The position numbers and the translations under genes are program-made. 64,000 nt of DNA from Candidatus Fermentithermobacillaceae bacterium (GTDB lineage Bacteria; Bacillota; Sulfobacillia; Fermentithermobacillales; DUSS01), in assembly GCA_020725645.1 (NCBI GenBank), contig DYEQ01000101.1, positions 1 to 64,000 of the forward strand, in the 5' to 3' direction. The notes beneath the pieces were generated by a model. It made no database searches and was not told where the DNA came from. It saw only the letters and a list, made by a program, of their open reading frames with translations. Below, piece by piece: positions 34,480-44,400 of the stretch; position 1 is the first letter of the stretch; each line of letters begins with the position of its first letter.

Positions 34480-36078
34480 ATGCTGCGCAGTTTGACCAGG
34501 TTATTAAGGAAGAATATGTGGGCGGCTTCAAAACCGAGTCAGACAAAGAAGGATTCGACCGGGGGACCGCTGTCTAAAAATGTAAAGGTCAACGAGACCC
34601 TTATAAAGCAATCTTTTGGAAACAGCTCTGATTTGGTCGTTAGAGAGCTGCGCGTGGGCCCGGGCGGGAGGTTTACCGTCCTGGTGGTTTACGTGGACGG
34701 TCTTGTGGATAAAACCCTCATCTCAGAAAACCTGATAGAGCGAATAAGCGACCAGACGGCTAAATGGTGTAACCCGGAACAAGCGTATGACGATTTGAAA
34801 AACCGTATTATTGCGGTGAGCGACGTCAAAGAGACCGGTGACCTGGACAACTTCCTAAATCACGTGGCCCGTGGTGACTGTGGCCTAATCATTAATGATG
34901 TCGCTAAAGCCCTCGTTGCCGACACGCGCGGTTGGGCGCAGAGAAAGATCGAAGAACCTACTACAGAAGCTACAATCAGAGGGGCGAAAGAGGGATTTGT
35001 CGAGACCCTCCGGACCAACACTAGTCTTTTGCGCCGGAGAGTGAAGCACCCGCGGCTCCGGATAGAAGAACACGAAATCGGGACTATCAGCAAAACCTCT
35101 GTGGCCATTGCCTACATTTCGGGACTGGCCGATGAGAAGGTAGTGCAAGAAGTCAGAAATCGCCTGGGTAGAATCAATGTGGACAGTATTCAGGAAAGCG
35201 GTCAAATCGAAGAACTCATCGAAGATGCACCCTTTTCACCTTTTCCCACGATATTGCGGACCGAACGTCCCGACAAAGTCGCAGGTGCCCTCTTTGAAGG
35301 TAGAATAGCGATACTTACCGACGGTACTCCGTTCGCTCTCATTGTCCCAGCTACTTTTACCATGTTTTTGACCAGTCCAGAAGACTACTTCGAACGAACT
35401 TTCATGGCTTCAGCGGTGAGAGCGATCAGATATCTTTCTTTCTTCACTTCTCTCACTTTGCCCTCATTATACGTCGCGGTCACCACGTTTCACCAGGAAA
35501 TGCTGCCTACACCCCTTATACTGAATATAGCCTCTCAACGGGAAGGGGTGCCTTTTCCGGCCGTAGTCGAAGCGTTGCTGATGGAAGTGCTTTTCGAAAT
35601 ACTTCGTGAAGCAGGTGTCCGTTTGCCGAGAATAGTCGGTCCGGCTGTCAGTATCATTGGTGGTCTTGTCATCGGAGAGGCAGCTATGCGAGCCGGACTG
35701 GTCTCTCCCATAATGGTAGTGGTAGTTGCGGCTACAGGAATCGCATCCTTCGCAACTCCTGTGTTCAGCGTTGCAATCGGCGCCCGCCTTCTCCGCTTTA
35801 TCATGGTACTTCTGGCAGGATCAATTGGTTTTTTCGGTATAGTAGCGGGGCTATTCGCCCTCGCGACCCATCTAACTTCTTTGCGTTCATTCGGGGTACC
35901 TTTTATGGAACCGATCGCTCCGGCAGTGGTCTCCCAGTTCAAGGATCTGCTTGCTCGCGTACCCTGGTGGGCCATGCATACCAGACCCGCGCTTGTTGGA
36001 CACAAAGATTTGGTCAGGCAAGGCTACGACCAAAAGCCAAAGCCTCCTGCTTCTTCGGGCAAGGACACGCACCGATAA
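34480..36078 (+). CDS. GerA-family spore germination protein (GerA/GerAA type)
   Basis: 532 residues from ATG 34480 (AAGGA ten bases upstream); ATG 34516 is a second candidate. A long cytoplasmic N-terminal part with VNETLIKQSFGNSSDLVVREL and DLDNFLNHVARGDCGLIINDV, followed by several membrane helices from ~365 (PTPLILNIASQREGVPFPA, VEALLMEVLFEILREAGVRLP, GPAVSIIGGLVIGEAA). This is the A subunit of a germinant receptor in the spore inner membrane. First gene of an A-B-C operon with a small fourth gene; the nutrient it senses cannot be predicted. Confidence 0.9.
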   Translation: MLRSLTRLLRKNMWAASKPSQTKKDSTGGPLSKNVKVNETLIKQSFGNSSDLVVRELRVGPGGRFTVLVVYVDGLVDKTLISENLIERISDQTAKWCNPEQAYDDLKNRIIAVSDVKETGDLDNFLNHVARGDCGLIINDVAKALVADTRGWAQRKIEEPTTEATIRGAKEGFVETLRTNTSLLRRRVKHPRLRIEEHEIGTISKTSVAIAYISGLADEKVVQEVRNRLGRINVDSIQESGQIEELIEDAPFSPFPTILRTERPDKVAGALFEGRIAILTDGTPFALIVPATFTMFLTSPEDYFERTFMASAVRAIRYLSFFTSLTLPSLYVAVTTFHQEMLPTPLILNIASQREGVPFPAVVEALLMEVLFEILREAGVRLPRIVGPAVSIIGGLVIGEAAMRAGLVSPIMVVVVAATGIASFATPVFSVAIGARLLRFIMVLLAGSIGFFGIVAGLFALATHLTSLRSFGVPFMEPIAPAVVSQFKDLLARVPWWAMHTRPALVGHKDLVRQGYDQKPKPPASSGKDTHR

Positions 36079-36158
36079 AGGGGGATATAAGCCCACCACC
36101 AGTCGCGAAGGACCACTATGCAAGGAAATCCACAAGCAGCGAGGGGGGTTACAGTGGG

Positions 36159-37286
36159 ATGGAAACTGAGGGAGGCAGGATCTCAGGCAGCCAATTGCTT
36201 GCGCTTCTGGTGCTGACACGTCTGGTGCCTGTGACCATCGAGTTCCCGTTAGTAACGGGGATAGAAGTTCCGCAAGATGCCTGGATCTCTAGCCTTGTGG
36301 GAACCGTCCTTTCAATACCACCGGTTCTTTTGATGGTACACCTGAGCTTGAAGTATCCCGACAAGACGATCATAGAGTACAGCCAGCTGCTTCTGGGTAA
36401 GTTCTTTGGAAAGATAATTGGGTTTGTTCTGGTATGGTACTGGCTCTCTATCGCAGCTACTATGTTGAGGTCAGTTGGAGATGCTTATACCACCGCCGTT
36501 ATGCCGGAGACGCCGATCCTTGCCTTCATCCTCACGGTGGGTTTTCTGAGCGCCAACGCTGCTCGGACTGGGCTGGAAGTCGTTGGACGTCTAGGCGAAG
36601 TTAACATGCTGGTTGTGCTATTGTTCGGATTTCTTACATTGACCCTTCCTTACAAAGTCATGAATTTCGAGAATCTCCTACCTGTGATTGCCAAAGGGAT
36701 AAGGCCAATCATGCTACCTACGGGTACAGCTATTTCCTTCTTCGTCCAGTTTATAATCCTGGGTATGGTAGTGCCTTATCTAAATAATCCCCAAACTTTA
36801 ACCAAGTCTTCCCTCGGCGCAATCGCAATTTCCGGATTCATGATGACCGCCTTTACCGTTGCCCTAATAGCTGTTTTCGGGCCGACAGTTTCGTCGCTGA
36901 TGCTACCGGCCTTCAGTCTCGGGCGAATGATAAGCATTGGTGAATTCCTTGAAAGGATTGAAATTATTCCTATGGGCGCCTGGACAATAACTGTCGCTAT
37001 TACACTCGCTTTCTTCCTGTGGGCGAGCGCCGTAGCAATTGCCCAATTGTTAGGCCTTAGACGTTTCCAGGCCCTGATATATCCTTTGGCGGCAATAAGT
37101 GTTGCATTCAGCATTCTGTTTTTCGAGAGTTTCCTCGATCTGGAACTTTACTTCAAAGAAGTTTGGGTTCCCTATTCTCTTACCCTAACTCTGGGGATAA
37201 CTATCATCCTATATGTGGCTTCTTTGATACGAGGTAGATCTTCTGCCTCAGAAAAGGTGATTGGGTCATGTCACCGAAATGGTTGA
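36159..37286 (+). CDS. GerB-family spore germination permease-like protein
   Basis: 375 residues with ~10 membrane helices, an APC-type fold related to amino acid permeases (LLALLVLTRLVPVTIEFP, DAWISSLVGTVLSIPP, SIAATMLRSVGDAYTT). GerB subunits bind the germinant. ATG 36159 has GAGGGGGG ten bases upstream; the frame extends farther back into the A gene without support. Its end overlaps the C gene by 19 bases. Confidence 0.9.
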   Translation: METEGGRISGSQLLALLVLTRLVPVTIEFPLVTGIEVPQDAWISSLVGTVLSIPPVLLMVHLSLKYPDKTIIEYSQLLLGKFFGKIIGFVLVWYWLSIAATMLRSVGDAYTTAVMPETPILAFILTVGFLSANAARTGLEVVGRLGEVNMLVVLLFGFLTLTLPYKVMNFENLLPVIAKGIRPIMLPTGTAISFFVQFIILGMVVPYLNNPQTLTKSSLGAIAISGFMMTAFTVALIAVFGPTVSSLMLPAFSLGRMISIGEFLERIEIIPMGAWTITVAITLAFFLWASAVAIAQLLGLRRFQALIYPLAAISVAFSILFFESFLDLELYFKEVWVPYSLTLTLGITIILYVASLIRGRSSASEKVIGSCHRNG

Positions 37287-38497
37287 GTAAATTCATAAGC
37301 TTTATTTTCATGACCGCGTTCTTGGCATCGACGTTGACGGGATGCTGGAGCCGCAGAGAGATCGAGACTCTGGGATTCGTCACGGCGTTAGGGGTGGACC
37401 GTACTGAAGAAGGCGAAATTGAAATCACGGTTCACATCGCTAAACCTTTCGCGGTCGCACGAGGAACTGAAGGGGGCGTTTCGACAGAGAAGGGCTTCTG
37501 GACCGTAAGCAGTACGGGTTCGACCGCGTTTGAAGCCATGCGGAACCTTCTTTTACAATCACCCCGCAGACCTTTCTATGCTCATAACAGGTTTATTTTG
37601 ATAGGGGAAGAATATGCCCGGGCAGGCGTTAAGGATATCCTTGACCTGTTTGCCCGCAACGGCGAAACAAGGCGTTTGGCCCGCGTGGAGGTAATCAAAG
37701 GTTCTACTGCAAAAGACTTTATGCAGCAGGTAGAATTCGAATTGGAACGATTGCCCTCGGAGGGGGAGGAAGGTATCTCACGATCTGTTGAGGTGGGACT
37801 GTCTTCACAGCCGGTAGAGTGCACCCTGAACAGCTTCCTACAATGGTTGGAGACAGAGGGCATGGAACCCATCGCGGTCCGCTTGGAGCTCATCCCCAAA
37901 AAGCCCGATGCCCCTATAAACGTAGGCGAGCTTTTACGGGAGCAAGTCAGGGCATCCAGCAAACACGGTGGGGCTGCGGTATTCAAAGGGGATAAACTTG
38001 TGGGGTGGCTAGACGAGACCGAAATGAGAGGGGTCAACTGGGTCACAGGAAAGGTAAAAAGCGGCATATTGGTAATAGACCAACCTAACGAGAAAGGAAA
38101 ACTGGTATCGTTGGAGATTCTGCGGGCCAAAAGCAAGTTCCAGCCGGAAGTCAAAAACGCCCAGGTCTCAGTTACGGTAAAAATCGAAGCAGAAGCCAGT
38201 CTAGGCGAAATACAGGGTACTCTTGACCCCATGAAATATCCACAAGCGTGGACTGAAATGGAAAGTCAAATGGCTGAGGCTATCAAAAGAGAAGTTATGG
38301 CGGCGATATCCAAGGCAAAGGAGCTGAACTCAGACATTTTCGGCTTTGGTGCCGCACTGAACCGTAAGCAACCGAAGGAATGGGCTTCTTTAAAAGATAG
38401 GTGGGACCTCGAATTCCAACGCATCGACGTGAAGTTAGAGGTTGAGGCTAAACTGAGGCGCATGGGATTGGTGACCCGAAGTTCGGAGCCAAAATAG
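37268..38497 (+). CDS. GerC-family lipoprotein of a germinant receptor
   Basis: 409 residues. Lipoprotein signal with lipobox LTGC (Cys ~26) followed by the typical WSRREIETLGFVTALGVD. The rest fits the Ger(x)C fold (AHNRFILIGEEYARAGVKDILD, GGAAVFKGDKLVGWLDETE, and a C-terminal domain with LNSDIFGFGAAL). It should be anchored to the outer face of the spore inner membrane and complete the receptor. AAGGTGA precedes the start within the B gene. Confidence 0.93.
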   Translation: MSPKWLSKFISFIFMTAFLASTLTGCWSRREIETLGFVTALGVDRTEEGEIEITVHIAKPFAVARGTEGGVSTEKGFWTVSSTGSTAFEAMRNLLLQSPRRPFYAHNRFILIGEEYARAGVKDILDLFARNGETRRLARVEVIKGSTAKDFMQQVEFELERLPSEGEEGISRSVEVGLSSQPVECTLNSFLQWLETEGMEPIAVRLELIPKKPDAPINVGELLREQVRASSKHGGAAVFKGDKLVGWLDETEMRGVNWVTGKVKSGILVIDQPNEKGKLVSLEILRAKSKFQPEVKNAQVSVTVKIEAEASLGEIQGTLDPMKYPQAWTEMESQMAEAIKREVMAAISKAKELNSDIFGFGAALNRKQPKEWASLKDRWDLEFQRIDVKLEVEAKLRRMGLVTRSSEPK

Positions 38498-38595
38498 CTG
38501 CCAACCGACCGTATGGCGGGGCTAGGACCGAACTTCCGGCAGGATAGTTGCTTGTGGCATTTCCCTTGCGGAAATCTCGAGGAGGTTTGTATCAG

Positions 38596-38811
38596 GTGAA
38601 CACCTTATTGCTTATCCTAGCCTTTGCGGCTATCGCAGCCTATGAAATCCCCGAGATCATTCGCAGGAGACAGTGGAAGGAACTGGTTGTATTCGCCGTG
38701 CTTCTCATAGTCGGTTTCACAATGAGTCTCTTTCAAACAATTGGGGTAAAGGTCCCAAATCCGGTTAAGGGGATTGAGCTTATCATTAAAAAGGCGGCCG
38801 GTCTCTTTTAA
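38596..38811 (+). CDS. Small membrane protein of the ger operon
   Basis: 71 residues from GTG 38596 (GGAGG ten bases upstream; the frame opens at TTG 38548). Two hydrophobic helices (TLLLILAFAAIAAYEIP and ELVVFAVLLIVGFTMSLF) joined by a basic loop IIRRRQWK. It starts 98 bases past the C gene. Small two-helix proteins such as GerD-like accessory subunits are found in some ger operons; I infer a similar role. Confidence 0.6.
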   Translation: MNTLLLILAFAAIAAYEIPEIIRRRQWKELVVFAVLLIVGFTMSLFQTIGVKVPNPVKGIELIIKKAAGLF

Positions 38812-38824
38812 AAAGAGAGGGCGA

Positions 38825-38841
38825 GGGGGCTGTAAGCCCCC
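38825..38841 (+). terminator. Hairpin after the ger operon
   Basis: GGGGGCT/AGCCCCC with a three-base loop, 13 bases past the stop. No T-run follows, so termination by this hairpin alone is uncertain. Confidence 0.45.
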
Positions 38842-38880
38842 ATGACAGATTCTCTGGTCAAGCAGACGTCTACTCCATCC

Positions 38881-39042
38881 TTAGACATTCAATCGGGTCC
38901 TGATTTGGAGGCTAGAACCGCAGGACCAGGCCCCCGTCAGTATCCCAACTGCTCCCGACAGTCCCAGCGCTATCCACCAGCGCACATCGCGCAAAAAGCC
39001 GGACGCGTGTTGCGCCCGGCTTGCTATCACCCTACGAACCAT
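38881..39042 (-). CDS. Candidate 53-residue membrane peptide downstream of fmdB-like gene
   Basis: ATG 39042 to TAA 38881. The peptide has a basic start (MVRRVIASRAQ) and one hydrophobic segment (WWIALGLSGAVGILTGAW) followed by SCGSS. A perfect AAAGGAGGT stands just after the stop of the FmdB-type gene, but 23 bases before the ATG; an in-frame CTG (four codons upstream) would be at 11. Against it, a hairpin with T-run (38993-39022) lies inside the frame. Either this is a real small gene or the hairpin ends the operon; both calls are given. Confidence 0.35.
   Translation of the reverse strand: MVRRVIASRAQHASGFLRDVRWWIALGLSGAVGILTGAWSCGSSLQIRTRLNV
38993..39022 (-). terminator. Possible terminator of the hydrogenase operon
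   Basis: Minus-strand AAGCCGG/CCGGCTT stem (39016-39022 with 38996-39002) around a 13-base loop, followed by TTTTT. It lies 61 bases past the FmdB-type stop and would end the operon there, or lie within the small frame 38881-39042. Confidence 0.6.
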
Positions 39043-39082
39043 CTGCCGCGGCAGCTTGCGGACCGACCTCCTTTGAACCGCT

Positions 39083-39319
39083 TTATGAATCGGCCGCCTT
39101 CGTCTCGCCGCTGTCCTGTTTTGCTTTCTCTTTATATTCTTTCGATCTATTATCGGTGGTATAGAATCCAGAACCCTTAAATATGATGGCCACGTTGTGG
39201 CCTATTACTCTGGACACGGGTTCCCCACACTTAGGGCACGTTTTCAGAGGCTCATCGGTGATCCTTTGCATCACCTCAAAAGTCCCGCATCTGCCGCACT
39301 TGTACTCGTATATGGGCAC
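39083..39319 (-). CDS. FmdB-family zinc ribbon protein
   Basis: 78 residues: PIYEYKCGRCGTFEV and TCPKCGEPVSRVI give two CxxC pairs of a zinc ribbon; the tail is charged (KEYKEKAKQ). Such proteins are often near redox enzymes and are regarded as putative regulators. GTG 39319 has GAGGAGG eight bases upstream and gives the standard PIYEY start. Last clear gene of the hydrogenase operon. Confidence 0.85.
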   Translation of the reverse strand: MPIYEYKCGRCGTFEVMQRITDEPLKTCPKCGEPVSRVIGHNVAIIFKGSGFYTTDNRSKEYKEKAKQDSGETKAADS

Positions 39320-39508
39320 CGTTGATACCTCCTCCTTGCAGTACAAGTGACATCAAGGAATGCAGCTCTACTCTGTAGGTATAGGATTCCTCCGGTGAAA
39401 AGTCAAGGTTGCGGGGGATGGATGGAGATTCGCGGGTGGCGCACCGCCCGGACGCGCCACCCGGTACAAAAGAGCGACCCTGCCTCGCTCCCGCTATGGC
39501 CGTTTGAA

Positions 39509-41296
39509 CTAGCCCTGTCCGCCTCCGCCCGCAGCTTGATCCACGGGCCACACCGCCGCGCCGGCCTTCTCCACCATCGTCCCAAAAGCGTGCCTCCACC
39601 GGTAGGTCGTGTGAAGCAGCTTCTTCGATTTCGGCCCAAGGGGCTTCCCGAGGTACGTGCGATAGAGCTCCTGCACCGCCGGGTTTTCATGCGACTTCCT
39701 GAGGGGCATGCCCCTGTCCGCCTCGTATATCGCCGCGATCCTCTTTTGCCTTACCTCGTCGTTCGTGGGTATGGGCTGACCGCCCCCGCCGATGCATCCT
39801 CCGGGGCAGGTCATTATCTCGATGAAGTGGTACTTTTCGCCCGCCTTAACCCTCTCGAGAAGCGCTCTCGCATTGGAAAGACCATGAGCTACCGCCACCC
39901 TCAAAGTGCTTCCGTCCATGTGGACCTCGGCTTCCTTGATGGATTCCATGCCTCTCACGGGCTCGAAATCCACCGACGGCAGGGTCTTACCGGTATGAAG
40001 CTCGTACGCCGTTCTGAGGGCAGCTTCCATTACCCCTCCGGTGGCGCCGAATATCACGCCTGCCCCGGTCGAAATGCCCAAAGGCGCATCGTACTCCTCG
40101 TCTTCGAGGTCCTGGAAATCGATACCCGCCTGCTTAATCATGCGGGCAAGCTCCCTCACGGTAAGCACGTAGTCGACGTCCTGGTGACCGGAGGCAGTCA
40201 TCTCAGGTCTCTGACATTCGAACTTCTTCGCGGTGCACGGCATGATCGACACCACAACGATGGAGGACGGGTCGATCCCGGCCTTCTCCGCGTAATAGGT
40301 CTTCGCCATCGCCCCGAACATCTGCTGAGGAGACTTGCACGATGAGACGTTGTCGGCCAGTTCCGGGTAGAACTGCTCCATGAATTTTACCCACCCGGGG
40401 CTGCACGAAGTGATGAGGGGAAGAGGACCGCCCTCCTCGAGACGCTCCAGAAGTTCCGACCCTTCTTCCATAATGGTGAGGTCGGCCGCAAAATCGGTGT
40501 CAAATACCTTGGCGAACCCCAAACGCCTCAAAGCTGCCACCATCTTGCCGGTGGATACCGAACCATAAGGGAGCCCGAATTCCTCTCCGATCGCTACCCT
40601 TGTCGCCGGGGCGGTTTGAACGATGACGTGTTTCGACTGGTCGGACAGGACCCTCCATACATCTTCGGTATAGTCTTTCTCGTACAAAGCGCCTACGGGG
40701 CACACGAGGGTACACTGACCGCACTGTACGCAGGGACTTTCCGCGAGGGTTTCTCCCCAGGCAGGCCCGATGGTGGTGTTCATACCCCTCTTGAAAGGCC
40801 CTATTGCGTCAACCTCCTGCATCTTCTGGCAGACGGCCACGCACCGCCTGCACAGAATGCACTTGTTGGGGTCCCTGACGATAGCTGGGGTAGAGTCGTC
40901 GACGGGCTTCGGCGCCTTTTCCCCTTGAAACCGCACGTGGCGTATGCCCATGCGCTCGGCCAGGGTCTGCAGCTCGCAATTGAGGTTCCTCGGACAGGTC
41001 GGACATTCGTAGGGATGGTCGGAAAGGATGAGCTCGACCGCGAGCCTTCGTGCCCGGCGGACCCTCGGGGTATTCGTGTAAACGATCATACCCGGTTGGA
41101 CCTGGGTCACGCAGGCCGCCTGAAGAGTCTTGGCCTTCTCCACTTCCACTACGCAAACGCGGCACGAGCCGATGGCGTTCACATCTTTTAAATAGCACAG
41201 GGTCGGGATATCGATCCCGGCGGCCCTGGCAGCTTCCACCACGTTCGTGCCCTCTTTAACCGTTACTTGCTTTCCGTCTATGGTCAGGGTGACCAT
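39509..41296 (-). CDS. hydA: [FeFe]-hydrogenase catalytic subunit (HydA of multimeric enzyme)
   Basis: 595 residues. Order: 2Fe-2S plant ferredoxin domain (Cys in TLCYLKD, CRVCVVE), His-Cys 4Fe-4S domain (CPTCPRNLNCELQ), two 4Fe-4S ferredoxin motifs (CILCRRCVAVC and CVQCGQCTLVCP), then the H-cluster domain with L1 TSCSPGW (~297), L2 MPCTAKKFE (~353) and L3 TCPGGCIGGGGQP. The C-terminal small subunit is present (RKSHENPAVQELY). This is the catalytic part of a NAD(P)- or ferredoxin-linked hydrogenase, probably electron-bifurcating. ATG 41296 has AAGGGAGTGG eight bases upstream. Confidence 0.95.
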   Translation of the reverse strand: MVTLTIDGKQVTVKEGTNVVEAARAAGIDIPTLCYLKDVNAIGSCRVCVVEVEKAKTLQAACVTQVQPGMIVYTNTPRVRRARRLAVELILSDHPYECPTCPRNLNCELQTLAERMGIRHVRFQGEKAPKPVDDSTPAIVRDPNKCILCRRCVAVCQKMQEVDAIGPFKRGMNTTIGPAWGETLAESPCVQCGQCTLVCPVGALYEKDYTEDVWRVLSDQSKHVIVQTAPATRVAIGEEFGLPYGSVSTGKMVAALRRLGFAKVFDTDFAADLTIMEEGSELLERLEEGGPLPLITSCSPGWVKFMEQFYPELADNVSSCKSPQQMFGAMAKTYYAEKAGIDPSSIVVVSIMPCTAKKFECQRPEMTASGHQDVDYVLTVRELARMIKQAGIDFQDLEDEEYDAPLGISTGAGVIFGATGGVMEAALRTAYELHTGKTLPSVDFEPVRGMESIKEAEVHMDGSTLRVAVAHGLSNARALLERVKAGEKYHFIEIMTCPGGCIGGGGQPIPTNDEVRQKRIAAIYEADRGMPLRKSHENPAVQELYRTYLGKPLGPKSKKLLHTTYRWRHAFGTMVEKAGAAVWPVDQAAGGGGQG

Positions 41297-41460
41297 CTCT
41301 AGCGCCACTCCCTTCTATCTTCGCTCTTTCCCGTGTGTATCAAAATGCCCGGTTTCCAGCGGCGGCGGGTCACACCGCTCCCGGTCTTCCTCACCCCGCT
41401 CTATACCGGGCGATGTGGCCGGGAAACTGCTTAAAGTCCGACGCGCCCATTTCAGGCCCG

Positions 41461-44400
41461 TCATTGTTTCACGTCGCATCTCAGGCACCTCGCCGCTTCC
41501 TTCTGGGCCGACGCGGCGTCAAATCCGACTTGCACCTCGATGAAAGATGACCGCCGCTGCGAAGGGATAATCTCCCGGGCTTTTACCCTGGGCAGCTTAT
41601 CCTCGATGATGGGACCGGAAATCTTGCGTTCGTGATGCGATTCCCGCACCACTCTGTCCTTTCCACCCAGGTACTCGTGGATGGACTGGGCGGCGAGTTT
41701 TCCTTGAGCGATAGCTTCCACGACCGTCTTGGGTCCGAGCACGCAGTCGCCTCCGGCGAAGACCCCCGGTACGTTGGTCGCCAGGGTCTTCGGATCGCAC
41801 TGGAAGATACCGCCCTGCTTGAATTTGAGCCCGTCGTGGGAAAATCCGGTTATGTCCGGAATCTGCCCGATGGCCTCGATGAAAACGTCGCACTCGAGTT
41901 CAAAGGTGGACCCTTCGACCGGCTCGGTTCTGCGCCTTCCGGAAGCGTCGAAGTCGGTGGTCCTCATCCGGACGCACGAAACCCGCTCTACCTTGCCGGA
42001 GCCGGATAGTCCCACCGGGTTGGTCAGCGCCTGAATCTGAACGCCTTCTTCTTTGGCGGCCTCAATTTCTCCGATGTCGGCGGGCATGTCTTCCTCACGC
42101 CGCCTGTAGAGGATGGTGACTTTCTTTGCACCTAGTCTCAGGGAAGATCTCGCGGCGTCCATGGCGACGTTTCCGCCACCCACAACCACCACGTTCTTTC
42201 CCTTTACGTCGTCGGGCTTACCCAGGTTGAGGTTTCTTAAGAACTGCACTCCCGAACAGACACCTTTCAGATCTTCGCCGGGAATGGTCATCTTCTGGTC
42301 CTTGTGAGCTCCTATAGCTACGAACACGGCGTCGTGAGTCTCTCTGATCTTCTCCCAGGAGATGTCCTGACCCACCCGCACCCCGGTCCTTATCTTCACG
42401 CCGAGTCTCTGTATGAGTTCGATGTCCCTGTTCAGGGCGTCTTTAGGTAACCGGTACGCGGGGATGCCTACCGCGAGCATTCCCCCGGCTACGGGCAGGG
42501 CCTCATAGACGGTGACGTCGTATCCCTTCAGCGCGAGGTAGTAGCCGCAGGTGAGGCCGGCAGGACCTGCCCCCACGATCCCAACGCTTTTATCCTTAGG
42601 CGGCTCCCTGTCCGGCACCGGTCTCGAACCGTTTAAGCTCGCCGCGAAGTCCGCGGCAAACCGTTTGAGATCCCTTATCGCCAGCGGTTCGTCGAGTTGC
42701 GCTCTCCGGCACTTACCTTCGCAGGGATGATGGCACACCCTGCCGCACACCACGGGGAACGGGTTCTCCCTGAGAATCTCCTCGTAAGCTTCAGCGAATC
42801 GACCCTGCCTGATGAGATCGATGTAGACCGGGACATCCACGTTAGCCGGGCAGGTGTTCCTGCACGGAGCGTCGAACAGCGCCGCGCACACTGACGCCGG
42901 GCACTTCTTATCACTGATGTGGGCATCGTATTCGTCCCTGAAGTACCTGATGGTCGAAAGCACGGGGTTGGGAGCTGTTTGCCCGAGGCCGCACAAGGCC
43001 GAGTCCTTGATGATCTTCCCCATTTCCTCAAGAAGCTCCAGGTCGCCTTCTTTCCCCTCGCCTCGCGTGATCCGTTTGAGGATTTCGAGCATCCTGGCGG
43101 TCCCTATCCGGCATGGAGCACATTTGCCGCAGGACTCGCTCTGTACGAATTCCAGGAAGAACTTGGCGAAGTCCACCATACAGGTATCTTCGTCCACGGC
43201 GATGAGGCCGCCGGAGCCCATGATCGCGCCGAGTTCCGTAAGAGACTCGTAATCGACGGGGGTATTGAGGTACTGAACGGGTATGCATCCACCCGAGGGT
43301 CCCCCGATCTGAATGGCCTTGAGTTTCTTACCTTTGGGAACTCCGCCTCCCACATCGTAAATGATCTCGCCGAGGCTGATCCCCATGGGAACCTCGACCA
43401 GCCCGTTGTTGTTAACCTTCCCCGAAAGGGCAAAGACTGCCGTCCCCTTGGATCCTTTCGTGCCCATGGAAGCGAACCACTCGGGTCCTTTTCTGATGAT
43501 GGCGGGCACGTTGGAAAGGGTTTTAACGTTATTGATGACGGTGGGTTTCTGCCACAAGCCCGACGTGGCGGGAAACGGAGGCCTCGGCCTGGGTTCCCCC
43601 CTCTGTCCCATGATCGAGTTAAGAAGGGCCGTCTCCTCGCCGCACACAAACGCGCCGGCACCGAGCCTCACTTCGATGTCGAAACTGAAATCCTTGCCGA
43701 GGATGGTCTGACCCAGGAGATTCATTTCCCTGGCCTGTTTAATGGCGTTCTGAATCCTTTTCACTGCCAGCGGATACTCAGCACGAACGTACACGTAGCC
43801 CCGGGACGCTCCGATGGCGTAACCAGCTATCGTCATCCCCTCTACGACCCGGTGAGGGTCTCCTTCCAGAACGGAGCGGTCCATGAAAGCTCCGGGATCG
43901 CCTTCGTCGGCGTTGCACACGACGTACTTGGGGCTTCCGCTGGCTTTGGCCGTGAACTCCCACTTAAGCCCCGTGGGGAACCCTGCGCCTCCCCTTCCCC
44001 TCAAGCCCGACCTCTTGATGACGTCTATCACTTGCTCCGGGGTCATCTCTTCGAGGACCTTGGCCAGGGCGAAATACCCGTCACGGGCGATGTACTCCTC
44101 GATGGATTCAGGGTTAATGATTCCGCAGTTCTCAAGCACCACGCGGGTTTGCTTATGGAAGAAAGGTATGTCCTTGAAATCGACTACGGCGGTCTCTTTT
44201 TCCGGTTCTTTATAAAGCAGCCTTTCCACAACGCGCCCCTTGAGAAGATGCTCCTCTACGAGTTCGGGAACGTCTTCCGGCTGGACACCGCAGTAAAAGA
44301 CGCCTTCGGGGTAAACCACCAGGTTGGGTCCGAACCGGCAGAATCCAAAGCATCCGGTCTGGACCACTTTCACTTCGGAGGAAAGCCCGCGCCTGGATAT

